Source: Streptomyces endocoffeicus (GTDB lineage Bacteria; Actinomycetota; Actinomycetes; Streptomycetales; Streptomycetaceae). From it: a stretch of 64,000 bases of DNA. The translations under genes and the position numbers were made by a program. The notes below the pieces were generated by a model, which worked only from the letters and a program-made list of their open reading frames with translations, ran no database searches and was not told the origin of the DNA. The stretch covers positions 1-64,000 of the forward strand of contig NZ_JAERRG010000004.1 of assembly GCF_016741935.1 (NCBI RefSeq). Reading direction: 5' to 3'. Shown piece by piece: positions 36,529 through 45,205 of this stretch (the stretch's first letter is position 1; each line of letters starts with the position of its first letter).

Positions 36529-37980
36529 TCAGCCCAGCGACGTCATGACGTGCTTGATGCGGGTGTAGTCCTCGAAGCCGTACGCGGACAGGTCCTTGCC
36601 GTAGCCGGACTTCTTGAAGCCGCCGTGCGGCATCTCGGCCACCAGCGGGATGTGGGTGTTGATCCAGACGCAGCCGAAGTCGAGGGCCTTGGACATCCGC
36701 ATCGCGCGGGCGTGGTCCTTGGTCCACACCGACGAGGCCAGCGCGTACTCCACGCCGTTGGCGTAGGAGACGGCCTGCTCCTCGTCCGAGAAGGTCTGCA
36801 CGGTGATGACCGGGCCGAAGACCTCGTTCTGGATGATCTCGTCGTCCTGCTTGAGCCCGGAGACCACGGTGGGCGCGTAGAAGAAGCCCTTCTCGCCGAC
36901 CCGGTGGCCACCCGCCTCGACCTTGGCGTGCGCGGGGAGCCGGTCGATGAAGCCGGTGACCTGGGCCAGCTGGTTGGCGTTGTTCAACGGGCCGTACAGC
37001 ACGTCCTCGTCGTCCGGCGCACCGGTCTTGGTCTCGGCGGCGGCCTTGGCGAGCGCGCTCACGAACTCGTCGTGGATCGACTCATGGACCAGCACCCGGG
37101 TGGCGGCCGTGCAGTCCTGGCCCGCGTTGAAGAAGCCCGCGACCGAGATGTCCTCGACCGCCTTGGGGATGTCGGTGTCCTCGAAGACCACGACGGGGGC
37201 CTTGCCGCCGAGCTCCAGGTGCACCCGCTTGATGTCCTTCGAGGCGCTCTCGGCGACCTGCTTGCCGGCCCGCACCGAACCGGTGATGGACGCCATGGCG
37301 GGCACGGAGTGCTCGACCATCAGCCGGCCGGTCTCGCGGTCGCCGCAGATCACGTTGAAGACGCCCTGCGGATGGCCCAGTTCCGCCAGCACCCCGCCGA
37401 TGATCTCGGCGAACAGCACGGTGGAGGCGGGCGTGGTGTCCGAGGGCTTGATGACGACCGTATTGCCCGCCGCCAGCGCCGGGGCGAACTTCCATACGGC
37501 CATCATCATCGGGTAGTTCCACGGTGCGACCTGGGCGCACACCCCGACCGGCTCGCGCCGGATGATCGAGGTGAGCCCCTCCATGTACTCACCGGCCGAG
37601 CGGCCCTCCAGCATCCGGGCCGCGCCCGCGAAGAAGCGGATCTGGTCGATCATCGGCGGGATCTCCTCATCCCGCGTGAGACCGATCGGCTTGCCGGTGT
37701 TCTCGGACTCGGTGGCGATCAGTTCCTCCGCCCGCGCCTCGAAGGCGTCGGCGATCTTGAGCAGGGCCTTCTGCCGCTCGCCGGGCACCAGGTCGCGCCA
37801 GGCCGGGAAGGCGGCCTCGGCGGCGGCCATCGCCGCGTCCACGTCCGCGGCGCCCGACAGCGGCGCGGTGGCGTAGGGCTCGCCCGTGGCCGGGTTGACC
37901 ACCTCCGTGGTCCGCCCGTCCGCGGCGTCCCGGAACTCACCGTCGATGTAATTGCGCAGACGACGCAGTTCGGTGGTCAC
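36529..37980 (-). CDS. Gamma-aminobutyraldehyde dehydrogenase
   Basis: A 483-residue NAD-dependent aldehyde dehydrogenase, paralogue of the one at 30539. The catalytic Cys290 is in NAGQDCTAATR and Glu256 in HLELGGKAP. Segments ERQKALLKIADAFEARAEEL and HGGFKKSGYGKDLSAYGFEDYTRIKHVM fit aminobutyraldehyde dehydrogenases. It starts at GTG with AGGAGGGG upstream. It is divergent from the Lrp regulator and aminotransferase operon, whose aminotransferase could supply its aldehyde substrate from putrescine. A short 11-bp duplication (36517-36538) covers its stop codon. Confidence 0.94.
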   Translation of the reverse strand: MTTELRRLRNYIDGEFRDAADGRTTEVVNPATGEPYATAPLSGAADVDAAMAAAEAAFPAWRDLVPGERQKALLKIADAFEARAEELIATESENTGKPIGLTRDEEIPPMIDQIRFFAGAARMLEGRSAGEYMEGLTSIIRREPVGVCAQVAPWNYPMMMAVWKFAPALAAGNTVVIKPSDTTPASTVLFAEIIGGVLAELGHPQGVFNVICGDRETGRLMVEHSVPAMASITGSVRAGKQVAESASKDIKRVHLELGGKAPVVVFEDTDIPKAVEDISVAGFFNAGQDCTAATRVLVHESIHDEFVSALAKAAAETKTGAPDDEDVLYGPLNNANQLAQVTGFIDRLPAHAKVEAGGHRVGEKGFFYAPTVVSGLKQDDEIIQNEVFGPVITVQTFSDEEQAVSYANGVEYALASSVWTKDHARAMRMSKALDFGCVWINTHIPLVAEMPHGGFKKSGYGKDLSAYGFEDYTRIKHVMTSLG

Positions 37981-38021
37981 GTGCCACCCCTCCTGTCAGC
38001 TGTCCGATGGGTGAGACACCC

Positions 38022-38049
38022 ACAGTAGTCGCCGGTGCTGCGTTTTCAA
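38022..38049 (-). promoter_or_regulatory. Candidate promoter of the aminobutyraldehyde dehydrogenase
   Basis: On the minus strand TTGAAA (38044-38049) and TACTGT (38022-38027) are separated by 16 bp. The shared 14-bp element lies 19 bp upstream of the -35. Confidence 0.5.
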
Positions 38050-38062
38050 CATACCCGCCACA

Positions 38063-38114
38063 CCAGAACGACGGAATCAGTGTTTTCTGGGTCCCTGAAC
38101 GACGAATTTCATCG
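38063..38114. promoter_or_regulatory. Candidate Lrp/AsnC operators, with shared element copy 2
   Basis: The divergent region holds CGACGGAATCAGTG (38069-38082), flanked by the inverted repeat CCAGAA-N16-TTCTGG (38063-38090). A second site, CGACGAATTTCATCG (38100-38114), is a 15-bp near-palindrome. Both share CGACG(G)AA with the element at 32181. Fifteen-bp imperfect palindromes in tandem are typical of Lrp-family targets. Confidence 0.55.
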
Positions 38115-38149
38115 CAGGAGGGTTGCGACACGGGCGAGGCTCGTGCACA

Positions 38150-38632
38150 GTGAGGGTCGTGGCCACACCTGACAAGAACGGCACGCCGACCCTCGACTCC
38201 GTGTCCCTGGCGATCATCGAGCAGCTCCAGGAGGACGGTCGCCGGCCGTACGCCGCCATCGGAAAGGCCGTCGGGCTCTCCGAGGCCGCCGTACGGCAGC
38301 GTGTACAGAAGCTGCTCGACCAGGGCGTGATGCAAATCGTCGCCGTCACCGATCCTCTCACCGTGGGGTTCCGGCGGCAGGCGATGGTCGGCATCAACGT
38401 CGAGGGCGATCTCGACCCGGTCGCGGACGCGCTGACCGCCATGGACGAGGTCGAGTACGTGGTCGTCACCGCGGGCTCCTTCGATCTCCTGATCGAAATC
38501 GTCTGCGAGGACGACGATCACCTCCTCGAAATGATCAACAAGCGGATCCGCACGCTGCCCGGTGTGCGCTCCACCGAGAGCTTCGTCTACCTCAAGCTCC
38601 GGAAGCAGACCTATACCTGGGGAACGAGATAG
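38150..38632 (+). CDS. Lrp/AsnC-family transcriptional regulator
   Basis: A 160-residue regulator. The winged helix-turn-helix spans about residues 15-65 (IIEQLQEDGRRPYAAIGKAVGLSEAAVRQRVQKLL). The RAM effector/oligomerisation domain follows (VGINVEGDLDPVADALTAMDEVEYVVVTAGSFDLLIEI). Start choice is uncertain: GTG at 38150 (with GAGG ten bases upstream), GTG at 38159, or TTG at 38123. It is followed after two bases by the aminotransferase and is divergent from an aminobutyraldehyde dehydrogenase, so a polyamine or amino-acid effector is plausible. Confidence 0.92.
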   Translation: MRVVATPDKNGTPTLDSVSLAIIEQLQEDGRRPYAAIGKAVGLSEAAVRQRVQKLLDQGVMQIVAVTDPLTVGFRRQAMVGINVEGDLDPVADALTAMDEVEYVVVTAGSFDLLIEIVCEDDDHLLEMINKRIRTLPGVRSTESFVYLKLRKQTYTWGTR

Positions 38633-38634
38633 CA

Positions 38635-39996
38635 ATGAGCGCCGACCTCTCCAAGACGGCGTACGACCACCTGTGGATGCACTTCACCCGCATGTCGTCG
38701 TACGAGAACTCCCCCGTGCCGACGATCGTGCGCGGTGAGGGCACGTACATCTACGACGACAAGGGCAAGCGGTACATCGACGGCCTGGCCGGCCTGTTCG
38801 TGGTCAACGCGGGCCACGGCCGGATCGAGCTCGCGGAGACGGCCTACAAGCAGGCCCAGGAGCTCGCCTTCTTCCCGGTGTGGAGCTACGCCCACCCCAA
38901 GGCCGTCGAGCTCGCCGAGCGGATCGCGGGCTACGCGCCCGGCGACCTGAACAAGGTCTTCTTCACCACCGGCGGCGGCGAGGCCGTCGAGACCGCGTGG
39001 AAGCTGGCCAAGCAGTACTTCAAACTGACCGGCAAGCCCACCAAGTACAAGGTCATATCCCGGGCGGTGGCCTACCACGGCACCCCGCAGGGCGCCCTGT
39101 CGATCACCGGTCTGCCGGGGCTCAAGGCCCCCTTCGAACCGCTGGTCCCCGGCGCCCACAAGGTCCCGAACACCAATATCTACCGCGCCCCGATCTTCGG
39201 TGACGACCCCGAGGCGTTCGGCCGCTGGGCCGCCGACCAGATCGAGCAGCAGATCCTCTTCGAGGGCGCGGATACCGTGGCCGCGGTCTTCCTGGAGCCG
39301 GTGCAGAACGCGGGCGGCTGCTTCCCGCCGCCGCCCGGGTACTTCCAGCGGGTCCGCGAGATCTGCGACCGCCATGACGTGCTGCTCGTCTCGGACGAGG
39401 TCATCTGCGCCTTCGGGCGGGTGGGCACGATGTTCGCCTGCGACAAGTTCGGCTACGTCCCGGACATGATCACCTGCGCCAAGGGGATGACCTCCGGCTA
39501 CTCCCCGATCGGCGCGTGCATCGTCTCCGACCGGCTCGCCGAGCCCTTCTACGAGGGCGACAACACCTTCCTGCACGGCTACACCTTCGGCGGCCATCCG
39601 GTCTCGGCCGCGGTGGCCCTGGCCAACTTCGACATCTTCGAGCGCGAGGGACTCAACCAGCATGTGCTGGACAACGAGACCGCGTTCCGCTCCACGCTGG
39701 AGCGGCTGCACGATCTGCCGATCGTCGGCGATGTCCGGGGGAATGGTTTCTTCTACGGCATCGAGCTGGTGAAGGACAAGGCCACCAAGGAGTCCTTCGA
39801 CGAGGAGGAGACCGAGCGGATCCTCTACGGCTTCCTCTCCAAGGCGCTGTTCGAGAACGGCCTGTACTGCCGGGCCGACGACCGCGGCGACCCGGTCGTC
39901 CAGCTGGCCCCGCCACTGATCGCCGACCAGGCGGTGTTCGACGAGATCGAGCAGGTGCTGCGGACGGTGCTGACGGAGGCGTGGACCAAGCTCTGA
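38635..39996 (+). CDS. Class-III omega-aminotransferase, probably polyamine/putrescine
   Basis: A 453-residue PLP aminotransferase. Lys283 in TCAKGMTSGY is the Schiff-base lysine and Asp254 in LVSDEVICAFGR binds the PLP nitrogen. The N-terminus LWMHFTRMSSYENSPVPTIVRGEGTYIYD and GYTFGGHPVSAAVAL match omega-amino acid:pyruvate/putrescine-type enzymes such as SpuC rather than GabT. It would convert putrescine (or a similar amine) to the aminoaldehyde used by the divergent dehydrogenase. It is co-transcribed with the Lrp regulator. The exact amine is inference. Confidence 0.92.
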   Translation: MSADLSKTAYDHLWMHFTRMSSYENSPVPTIVRGEGTYIYDDKGKRYIDGLAGLFVVNAGHGRIELAETAYKQAQELAFFPVWSYAHPKAVELAERIAGYAPGDLNKVFFTTGGGEAVETAWKLAKQYFKLTGKPTKYKVISRAVAYHGTPQGALSITGLPGLKAPFEPLVPGAHKVPNTNIYRAPIFGDDPEAFGRWAADQIEQQILFEGADTVAAVFLEPVQNAGGCFPPPPGYFQRVREICDRHDVLLVSDEVICAFGRVGTMFACDKFGYVPDMITCAKGMTSGYSPIGACIVSDRLAEPFYEGDNTFLHGYTFGGHPVSAAVALANFDIFEREGLNQHVLDNETAFRSTLERLHDLPIVGDVRGNGFFYGIELVKDKATKESFDEEETERILYGFLSKALFENGLYCRADDRGDPVVQLAPPLIADQAVFDEIEQVLRTVLTEAWTKL

Positions 39997-40151
39997 GGCT
40001 GCCCCGGCAGCTCAAGGCCACGTGTGTCGTCACGCCCGGCTGCCTCGGCAGCTGAAGGCCACGTGCGTCACGCCCGGCTGCCCCGGCAGCTCAAGGCCAC
40101 GTGTGTCACGCTCGGCTGCCTCGGCAGCTCAAGGCCACGTGTGTTACGCCC
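39997..40151. repeat. Four-copy 38-bp intergenic tandem repeat
   Basis: Units at 39997-40037 (41 bp, with 3 extra), 40038-40075, 40076-40113 and 40114-40151. Each starts GGCTGCC(C/T)CGGCAGCT, a 6-bp hairpin, and contains a CACGTG or CACGTGC word. The array fills the gap between two convergent genes, and its last unit contains the stop codon (40144-40146) of the PucR gene. Confidence 0.92.
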
Positions 40152-41757
40152 ACTTGAGGGCGAACCACAGCTCCATACGGACGTCCGCGTCGCCCAGGTC
40201 CACATCCAGCAGGGCCCCGGCGCGGGCGATCCGCTGACGGACCGTATTGCGGTGGACCTCCAGCGCCACCGCCGTACGGTCCCAGCTGCCGTGCAGCGAC
40301 AGCCAGACCCGCAGCGTCTCCAGCAGCGCGGGGGCGCCCTCGATCGGCGCGAGCAGGGCCCGGCCGTGCGCCCCCGCCTCGGCCGGGTCCACCAGCGAGC
40401 CGAACCCGCCGGCGCGGGCCGGGCCGTCCCGCACCAGCGGTACCCGTTCGGCGACCGCCCGCCGCAGCGCACGGGCGGCGTCGGCGCCGCCGCGCGTCAG
40501 GTCAGCGGCCGGTACGGGCGCCCCGACGCCGAGGGTCCAGCCGGGCTGCGCCCGTACCTCCCCCTCGCCCGGGACGAGGGCGCTCAGCGCGTCCCCGTCG
40601 AGGTCGACCAGCGGCGTTCCGAGCCCGGCCGCGAGCGCCGCCGTGGCCAGCAGCCCGTCATCCCGGCCACGGCCGCGCCGCCGCCCGTGCACCACGGTCC
40701 ACAGCCCGCCGTCCTCCGAGGGCTCGGGGGACGTCCCCGGCTGTCCGGGCTGCCCCGGCGTCCCCGGCTGCCCCGGCTGTCCTGGCTGCCCCGGCGCCGC
40801 CGGCTGTCCCGGCGAGGGACTCAGCAGCCCCGACACCCGCGCCGGTTCGGCGCCGAGCATCAGCCGCACCAGCGCCGATGTGCGCTCCGCCTCGGCCCCG
40901 ACCACCCGACGGGCCGTCAGCAGCGACAGCAGCACCACGGCCACCCCCACGATCGCCCCGTCCGCCCCGTCCCGCCGGGGGGCGCAGACGCCGAGCGCGA
41001 GCCGGTCCTCCGGCCCCGCCGGGCCGCCCAGCCCGTACGCGGTCAGCAGCAGCTCCTCACCGGCCGCGCCGGTCGCCCTGCCCGCCGCCGAGGACGGGCC
41101 CGAGCGCAGCCGCGCCGCGAGCGCGCCGAGGGCCTTACGGGCCTCGCGCGGCGGCCGCGGCCCGGCGGCCGCCAGTTCCGCGCCGTCCGGGGCGTCCGGG
41201 CCGGTCGGCCCGTAGAGCACCGTCCAGGCCCCGAGGTGCTGGCCGAGCTGGCGCAGCACGGCCGGTACGGGGTGCGGGCGCGCCGCGGCCGTAGCCAGTG
41301 ACTGCTGTGCCTCGGTGAGGCTCCGCAGCTCATGGTGGCGGCGCTCGGCCATCGCGTCCCATACGGCGCTCGCCACGGCCGTGAAGGTCGTCTGCCGGGG
41401 CACCTCCACCAACGGCAGCCCGTGCCGGTCGCACGCCTCGGCCAGCGCGCGGGGCACCGTGTCGTGCACCGGCGCGATACCGAAGCCGAGCGCCGCCGCG
41501 CCCGCCTGGACCGTACGGGCCACATAGCGGTCCCAGTAGGTGCCCGCGCCCGCCGCTTCCGGGCAGTGCACCCCAGCGCTGAGCAGCAGCTCCCCGCCGA
41601 GCAGATACGGGACGGGGTCCTCCATCTCGCTGGTGTGGACGAAGTACACGGGGGTGTCCGTCTCGTGCCCGCCCGCGACCTGCCGCAAGCCCAGCGCGGG
41701 GTGGCGAAGGAGGGTGGAGAGCGGGACGGGGGCCGTCGGGGGGACGCGGTCGTTCAT
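40144..41757 (-). CDS. PucR-family transcriptional regulator with collagen-like linker
   Basis: A 537-residue regulator. The N-terminal PucR domain begins VPLSTLLRHPALGLRQVAGG. A PGQPGQPGTPGQ collagen-like linker sits near residue 320. The C-terminal helix-turn-helix is DRTAVALEVHRNTVRQRIARAG, ending VRMELWFALKWA. The start MNDRVPP is preferred; the open frame extends 40 residues further into the promoter. It diverges from a sodium:solute symporter gene 242 bp away, so it probably controls that transporter. Its stop lies inside the four-copy repeat. Confidence 0.92.
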   Translation of the reverse strand: MNDRVPPTAPVPLSTLLRHPALGLRQVAGGHETDTPVYFVHTSEMEDPVPYLLGGELLLSAGVHCPEAAGAGTYWDRYVARTVQAGAAALGFGIAPVHDTVPRALAEACDRHGLPLVEVPRQTTFTAVASAVWDAMAERRHHELRSLTEAQQSLATAAARPHPVPAVLRQLGQHLGAWTVLYGPTGPDAPDGAELAAAGPRPPREARKALGALAARLRSGPSSAAGRATGAAGEELLLTAYGLGGPAGPEDRLALGVCAPRRDGADGAIVGVAVVLLSLLTARRVVGAEAERTSALVRLMLGAEPARVSGLLSPSPGQPAAPGQPGQPGQPGTPGQPGQPGTSPEPSEDGGLWTVVHGRRRGRGRDDGLLATAALAAGLGTPLVDLDGDALSALVPGEGEVRAQPGWTLGVGAPVPAADLTRGGADAARALRRAVAERVPLVRDGPARAGGFGSLVDPAEAGAHGRALLAPIEGAPALLETLRVWLSLHGSWDRTAVALEVHRNTVRQRIARAGALLDVDLGDADVRMELWFALKWA

Positions 41758-41999
41758 CACGGCGGGACCTCGTGAGGGGATGGTTCGTACATCCCGGGGA
41801 TCGGGAGTGGAGGAAACGTACACTTCCCGGACGCTTCGGCGACACCTAGGGTCTCCGTCACTCCCCACATTCCCCACACTCCCCCGGGGCTCGATCCCCG
41901 CGGACCGCCAGGACCTCCCCGATCCCGTGCGTCTCCGCCCGCCCGACGCCCCGGCCTCCCGACCGCCAGCCGACCCCCGCCGGACCGAGGAGCACCGCC
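41758..41999. other. Divergent region, PucR regulator / symporter
   Basis: A 242-bp gap. It contains a TAGGGT -10-like word at 41847-41852 and a GAGGAG ribosome site before 42000. The second half is an unusually C-rich leader. I see no convincing operator palindrome. Confidence 0.4.
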
Positions 42000-43475
42000 A
42001 TGACCGCTGTCGACTACACCGTGATCGTCGTCTATCTCGCGGGCATGCTCGCGCTCGGCTGGTGGGGGATGCGCCGCACCAGTTCCACCAGCGACTTCCT
42101 GGTCGCGGGGCGGCGGCTGGGGCCGCTGATGTACTCCGGGACGATGGCCGCGATCGTGCTCGGCGGCGCGTCCACCATCGGCGGCGTCGGCCTCGGCTAT
42201 CAGTACGGGCTCTCCGGCGCCTGGATGGTCATCGCCATCGGCCTCGGGCTGCTGGCGCTGTCGGTCTTCTTCTCGGCGCGCATCGCCCGGCTCAAGGTCT
42301 ACACGGTCAGCCAGATGCTGGACCTGCGCTACGGCGGCACCTCCGGGCTGATCTCGGGCATCGTGATGTGGGGCTACACCCTGATGCTGGCGGTCACCTC
42401 GACCATCGCCTACGCCACCATCTTCGATGTGATCTTCGGGCTGGACCGGGTCGTCGCCATCGTGCTCGGCGGGGCGATCGTGGTCTGTTACTCGACGCTC
42501 GGCGGCATGTGGTCGATCACCCTCACCGACATGGTGCAGTTCGTGGTCAAGACGGTGGGCGTGCTGCTCCTGCTGCTGCCGATCGCGGTGGTGAAGGCGG
42601 GCGGCTTCGACGCGATGAAGGCCGAACTCCCCCACGGCTACTTCTCCCCCATGGGCATCGGCGGCCAGACCATCTTCACCTATGTGCTGATCTACTCCTT
42701 CGGCATGCTGATCGGCCAGGACATCTGGCAGCGGGTCTTCACCGCCCGCGATGACCGGGTCGCCCGCCTCGGCGGCACCGCGGCCGGTACGTACTGCCTG
42801 GCCTACGCGGTCGCGGGCGCGATCATCGGCACGGCGGCCAGGGTGCTGTACCCCAAGCTGGGCGCCCCGGACGACGCGTTCGCGACCATCGTCAAGGACG
42901 CGCTCCCGGTGGGCGTGAAGGGGCTGGTGCTGGCCGCCGCGCTGTCCGCGGTGATGTCCACCTCCTCGGGCGCGCTGATCGCCTGCGCGACGGTGGCCAA
43001 CAACGACATCTGGGCCCGGCTGCGCGGCCGTACGCTCCGTACGGCCGGCGCCTCCCATGACGAGATCGGCGGCAACCGCGTCTTCATCCTCATCATGGGC
43101 GTCGCCGTGATCGGCATATCCGTGGCGCTCAACAATGTCGTCGAGGCGCTGACCGTCGCCTACAACATGCTGGTCGGCGGGTTGCTGATGCCGATCCTGG
43201 GCGGGCTGCTGTGGAAGCGCGGCACGGGCGCGGGCGCACTGGCCTCGGTCGGTGTCGGTGGCCTTACGGTCATCGCGCTGATGGGGTGGAAGGGCATCCT
43301 CGCCAACGAGCCCATCTACTTCGGGCTGCTGGCCTCGCTGGTGGCGTATGTGGCGGTCAGCCTCGCCACCAAGCCGACGGACGCGGCGATCCTCGACGTC
43401 TGGCGGCAACGGCTGGCCGGTGAGCCCGCCGCCCCCGCCTCGGAGACCACCAGTCCGGCCACCGCGGGCGCCTGA
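42000..43475 (+). CDS. Sodium:solute symporter family transporter
   Basis: A 491-residue secondary transporter with about 13 transmembrane helices, starting DYTVIVVYLAGMLALGWWGMRR. SSS hallmarks include SDFLVAGRRLGPLMYSGTM, GLGYQYGLSGAWM, and ALSAVMSTSSGALIACATVANNDIW, the sodium-binding TM8 region. Substrates of the family range from sugars to amino acids, choline and polyamines. Divergence from a PucR regulator and the polyamine neighbourhood make an amine or related nitrogen compound likely, but this is inference. It is followed 53 bp later by a ThDP enzyme gene, probably co-transcribed. Confidence 0.92.
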   Translation: MTAVDYTVIVVYLAGMLALGWWGMRRTSSTSDFLVAGRRLGPLMYSGTMAAIVLGGASTIGGVGLGYQYGLSGAWMVIAIGLGLLALSVFFSARIARLKVYTVSQMLDLRYGGTSGLISGIVMWGYTLMLAVTSTIAYATIFDVIFGLDRVVAIVLGGAIVVCYSTLGGMWSITLTDMVQFVVKTVGVLLLLLPIAVVKAGGFDAMKAELPHGYFSPMGIGGQTIFTYVLIYSFGMLIGQDIWQRVFTARDDRVARLGGTAAGTYCLAYAVAGAIIGTAARVLYPKLGAPDDAFATIVKDALPVGVKGLVLAAALSAVMSTSSGALIACATVANNDIWARLRGRTLRTAGASHDEIGGNRVFILIMGVAVIGISVALNNVVEALTVAYNMLVGGLLMPILGGLLWKRGTGAGALASVGVGGLTVIALMGWKGILANEPIYFGLLASLVAYVAVSLATKPTDAAILDVWRQRLAGEPAAPASETTSPATAGA

Positions 43476-43528
43476 CACGGCATCACGCTCGCTCTCTTCG
43501 ATACACATCGTCAGAAAGGCACCAACCC

Positions 43529-45205
43529 ATGCCCACCGCACAGCGCGCGCGTCACGGCGGCGATCTCGTCGTGGAGTCCCTCACCGCGCTCGGGGCGAGC
43601 ACCGTGTTCGGGCTTCCCGGACAGCACGCTCTCGGGGCGTTCGACGCGCTGCGGCGGTCCGGGCTCACCTATGTGGGGCTGCGGGTGGAGAACAACGCCG
43701 GATTCGCCGCCGACGCCTTCGCGCGTGTCACCGGCACGGTCGCGCCGCTGCTGGTGTCCACCGGGCCGGGGGCGCTCATGACGCTCGCCGCGCTGCAGGA
43801 GTCGGCGGCGGCGTCCGCACCCGTCCTCGCCATCGGCAGCCAGGTGCCGACGGCGGGGCTCGGCGGCGGGCGCAAGGGCTACCTCCATGAACTCGTCGAC
43901 CAGAAGGCGTCGTTCCGCGACGTCGTGAAGTCCGTCCACACGGTCCGCACCGCCTCCCAGATCCCCTCCGCGGTCGCCGCCGCCTGGGCGTCCGCGCTGG
44001 AGGCCCCCGCCGGGCCGGTGTGGCTGGAGATCCCGCAGGACGTGCTGCTCGCACCGGTCTCCGTGCCGCCGGTGACCTCCCTGCGGGCCGAGCCCCGGCC
44101 GCTGCCGCCCCGGCCCGAGCTGACGGCGGAGGCCACGAGGCTGCTGAACGCCGCCGAGCGTCCGGTGATCCTGGCCGGGGGCGGGGTGGTGCGCGCCGGG
44201 GCGCGGCAGGAGCTGCGGGCGCTGGCCGAGGCGCTGGACGCACCCGTGGCCACGACCTTCGGCGGCAAGGGCGCGTTTCCATGGGATCACCCGCTCTCGC
44301 TCCAGTCCTGGCTGGAGGACGCGCACACCACCGAGTTCCTGGAGGACGCCGACGTCCTGCTGGTCGTCGGCTCCGGACTCGGTGAACTCTCCTCCAACTA
44401 CCACACGTTCCGCCCGCGAGGCCGTCTCGTACAGATCGAGGCAGACCTCGGCAAGCTGGAGTCCAACCATCCGGCGCTCGGCATCCACGCCGACGCCCGC
44501 GAGGCGCTGGCCGCCCTCGCCGAGGCCGTCACGCCCCGCCCGCCGGGCACGGCGGCCAAGGCCGCGGCCGGGCTGCTCACCCGGGTGCGGGAGCGGATCG
44601 ACGCGCAGGGCCTGGAGCTGGAGCGGCGGGTGCTGGACGCGGTGCGGGACGCGCTCCCCGATGACTCCCCCAGCTTCTGGGACATGACGATCCTCGCCTA
44701 CTGGGCCTGGTCCGCCTTCGATCCGCGAGCGGGCGCCCTGCACTCGGCGCAGGGCGCGGGCGGCCTCGGCTACGGCTTCCCGGCCGCCCTCGGGGCCGCC
44801 GCCGCGGACCGCGGGCGACCGGTGCTGGCCGTGTCGGGCGACGGCGGCGCCATGTACTCGATCGCCGAACTCGCGACCGCCCATCAGTATCAACTCCCCA
44901 TCACCTGGCTGATCGTGGACGACGGCGGCTACGGCATCCTGCGCGAGTACATGACGGACACGTTCGGCGAGGCGACCGCCACCGAACTGTCCCGCCCGGA
45001 CTTCGTCGCGCTGGCCGAGTCGTTCGGCGTCCCGGCGGTCCGTACCACACCCGAGCGGCTGCGCGCGGACCTCGCCGGCGCCCTCGCGGCCCCCGGGCCG
45101 TCGGTCGTGGTACTGCCCGCGCTGCTGCGGATGTTCGCGCCCACCCACCTCGACCGGCTCGCCGACAGCGGCCCCGACGGCGACCCCGGTCCCGATCAGC
45201 GCTGA
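43529..45205 (+). CDS. Thiamine diphosphate-dependent enzyme (acetolactate synthase-like)
   Basis: A 558-residue three-domain ThDP enzyme. The N-terminal PYR domain has the catalytic Glu in RVENNAGFAADAFAR. The PP domain has the metal motif GDGGAMYSIAELATAHQYQ, but where the family usually has Asn-Asn before GGYG there is VDDGGYGIL, two aspartates. Relatives include acetolactate synthase, benzoylformate decarboxylase and oxalyl-CoA decarboxylase; the reaction cannot be assigned. It lies directly after the symporter gene, suggesting it processes what that transporter brings in. The stop codon is inside an 18-bp palindrome. Confidence 0.87.
   Translation: MPTAQRARHGGDLVVESLTALGASTVFGLPGQHALGAFDALRRSGLTYVGLRVENNAGFAADAFARVTGTVAPLLVSTGPGALMTLAALQESAAASAPVLAIGSQVPTAGLGGGRKGYLHELVDQKASFRDVVKSVHTVRTASQIPSAVAAAWASALEAPAGPVWLEIPQDVLLAPVSVPPVTSLRAEPRPLPPRPELTAEATRLLNAAERPVILAGGGVVRAGARQELRALAEALDAPVATTFGGKGAFPWDHPLSLQSWLEDAHTTEFLEDADVLLVVGSGLGELSSNYHTFRPRGRLVQIEADLGKLESNHPALGIHADAREALAALAEAVTPRPPGTAAKAAAGLLTRVRERIDAQGLELERRVLDAVRDALPDDSPSFWDMTILAYWAWSAFDPRAGALHSAQGAGGLGYGFPAALGAAAADRGRPVLAVSGDGGAMYSIAELATAHQYQLPITWLIVDDGGYGILREYMTDTFGEATATELSRPDFVALAESFGVPAVRTTPERLRADLAGALAAPGPSVVVLPALLRMFAPTHLDRLADSGPDGDPGPDQR

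Noticed and set aside
39997..40151. Possible CRISPR array
   Set aside because: Units are directly adjacent, with no unique spacers, and there are no cas genes.
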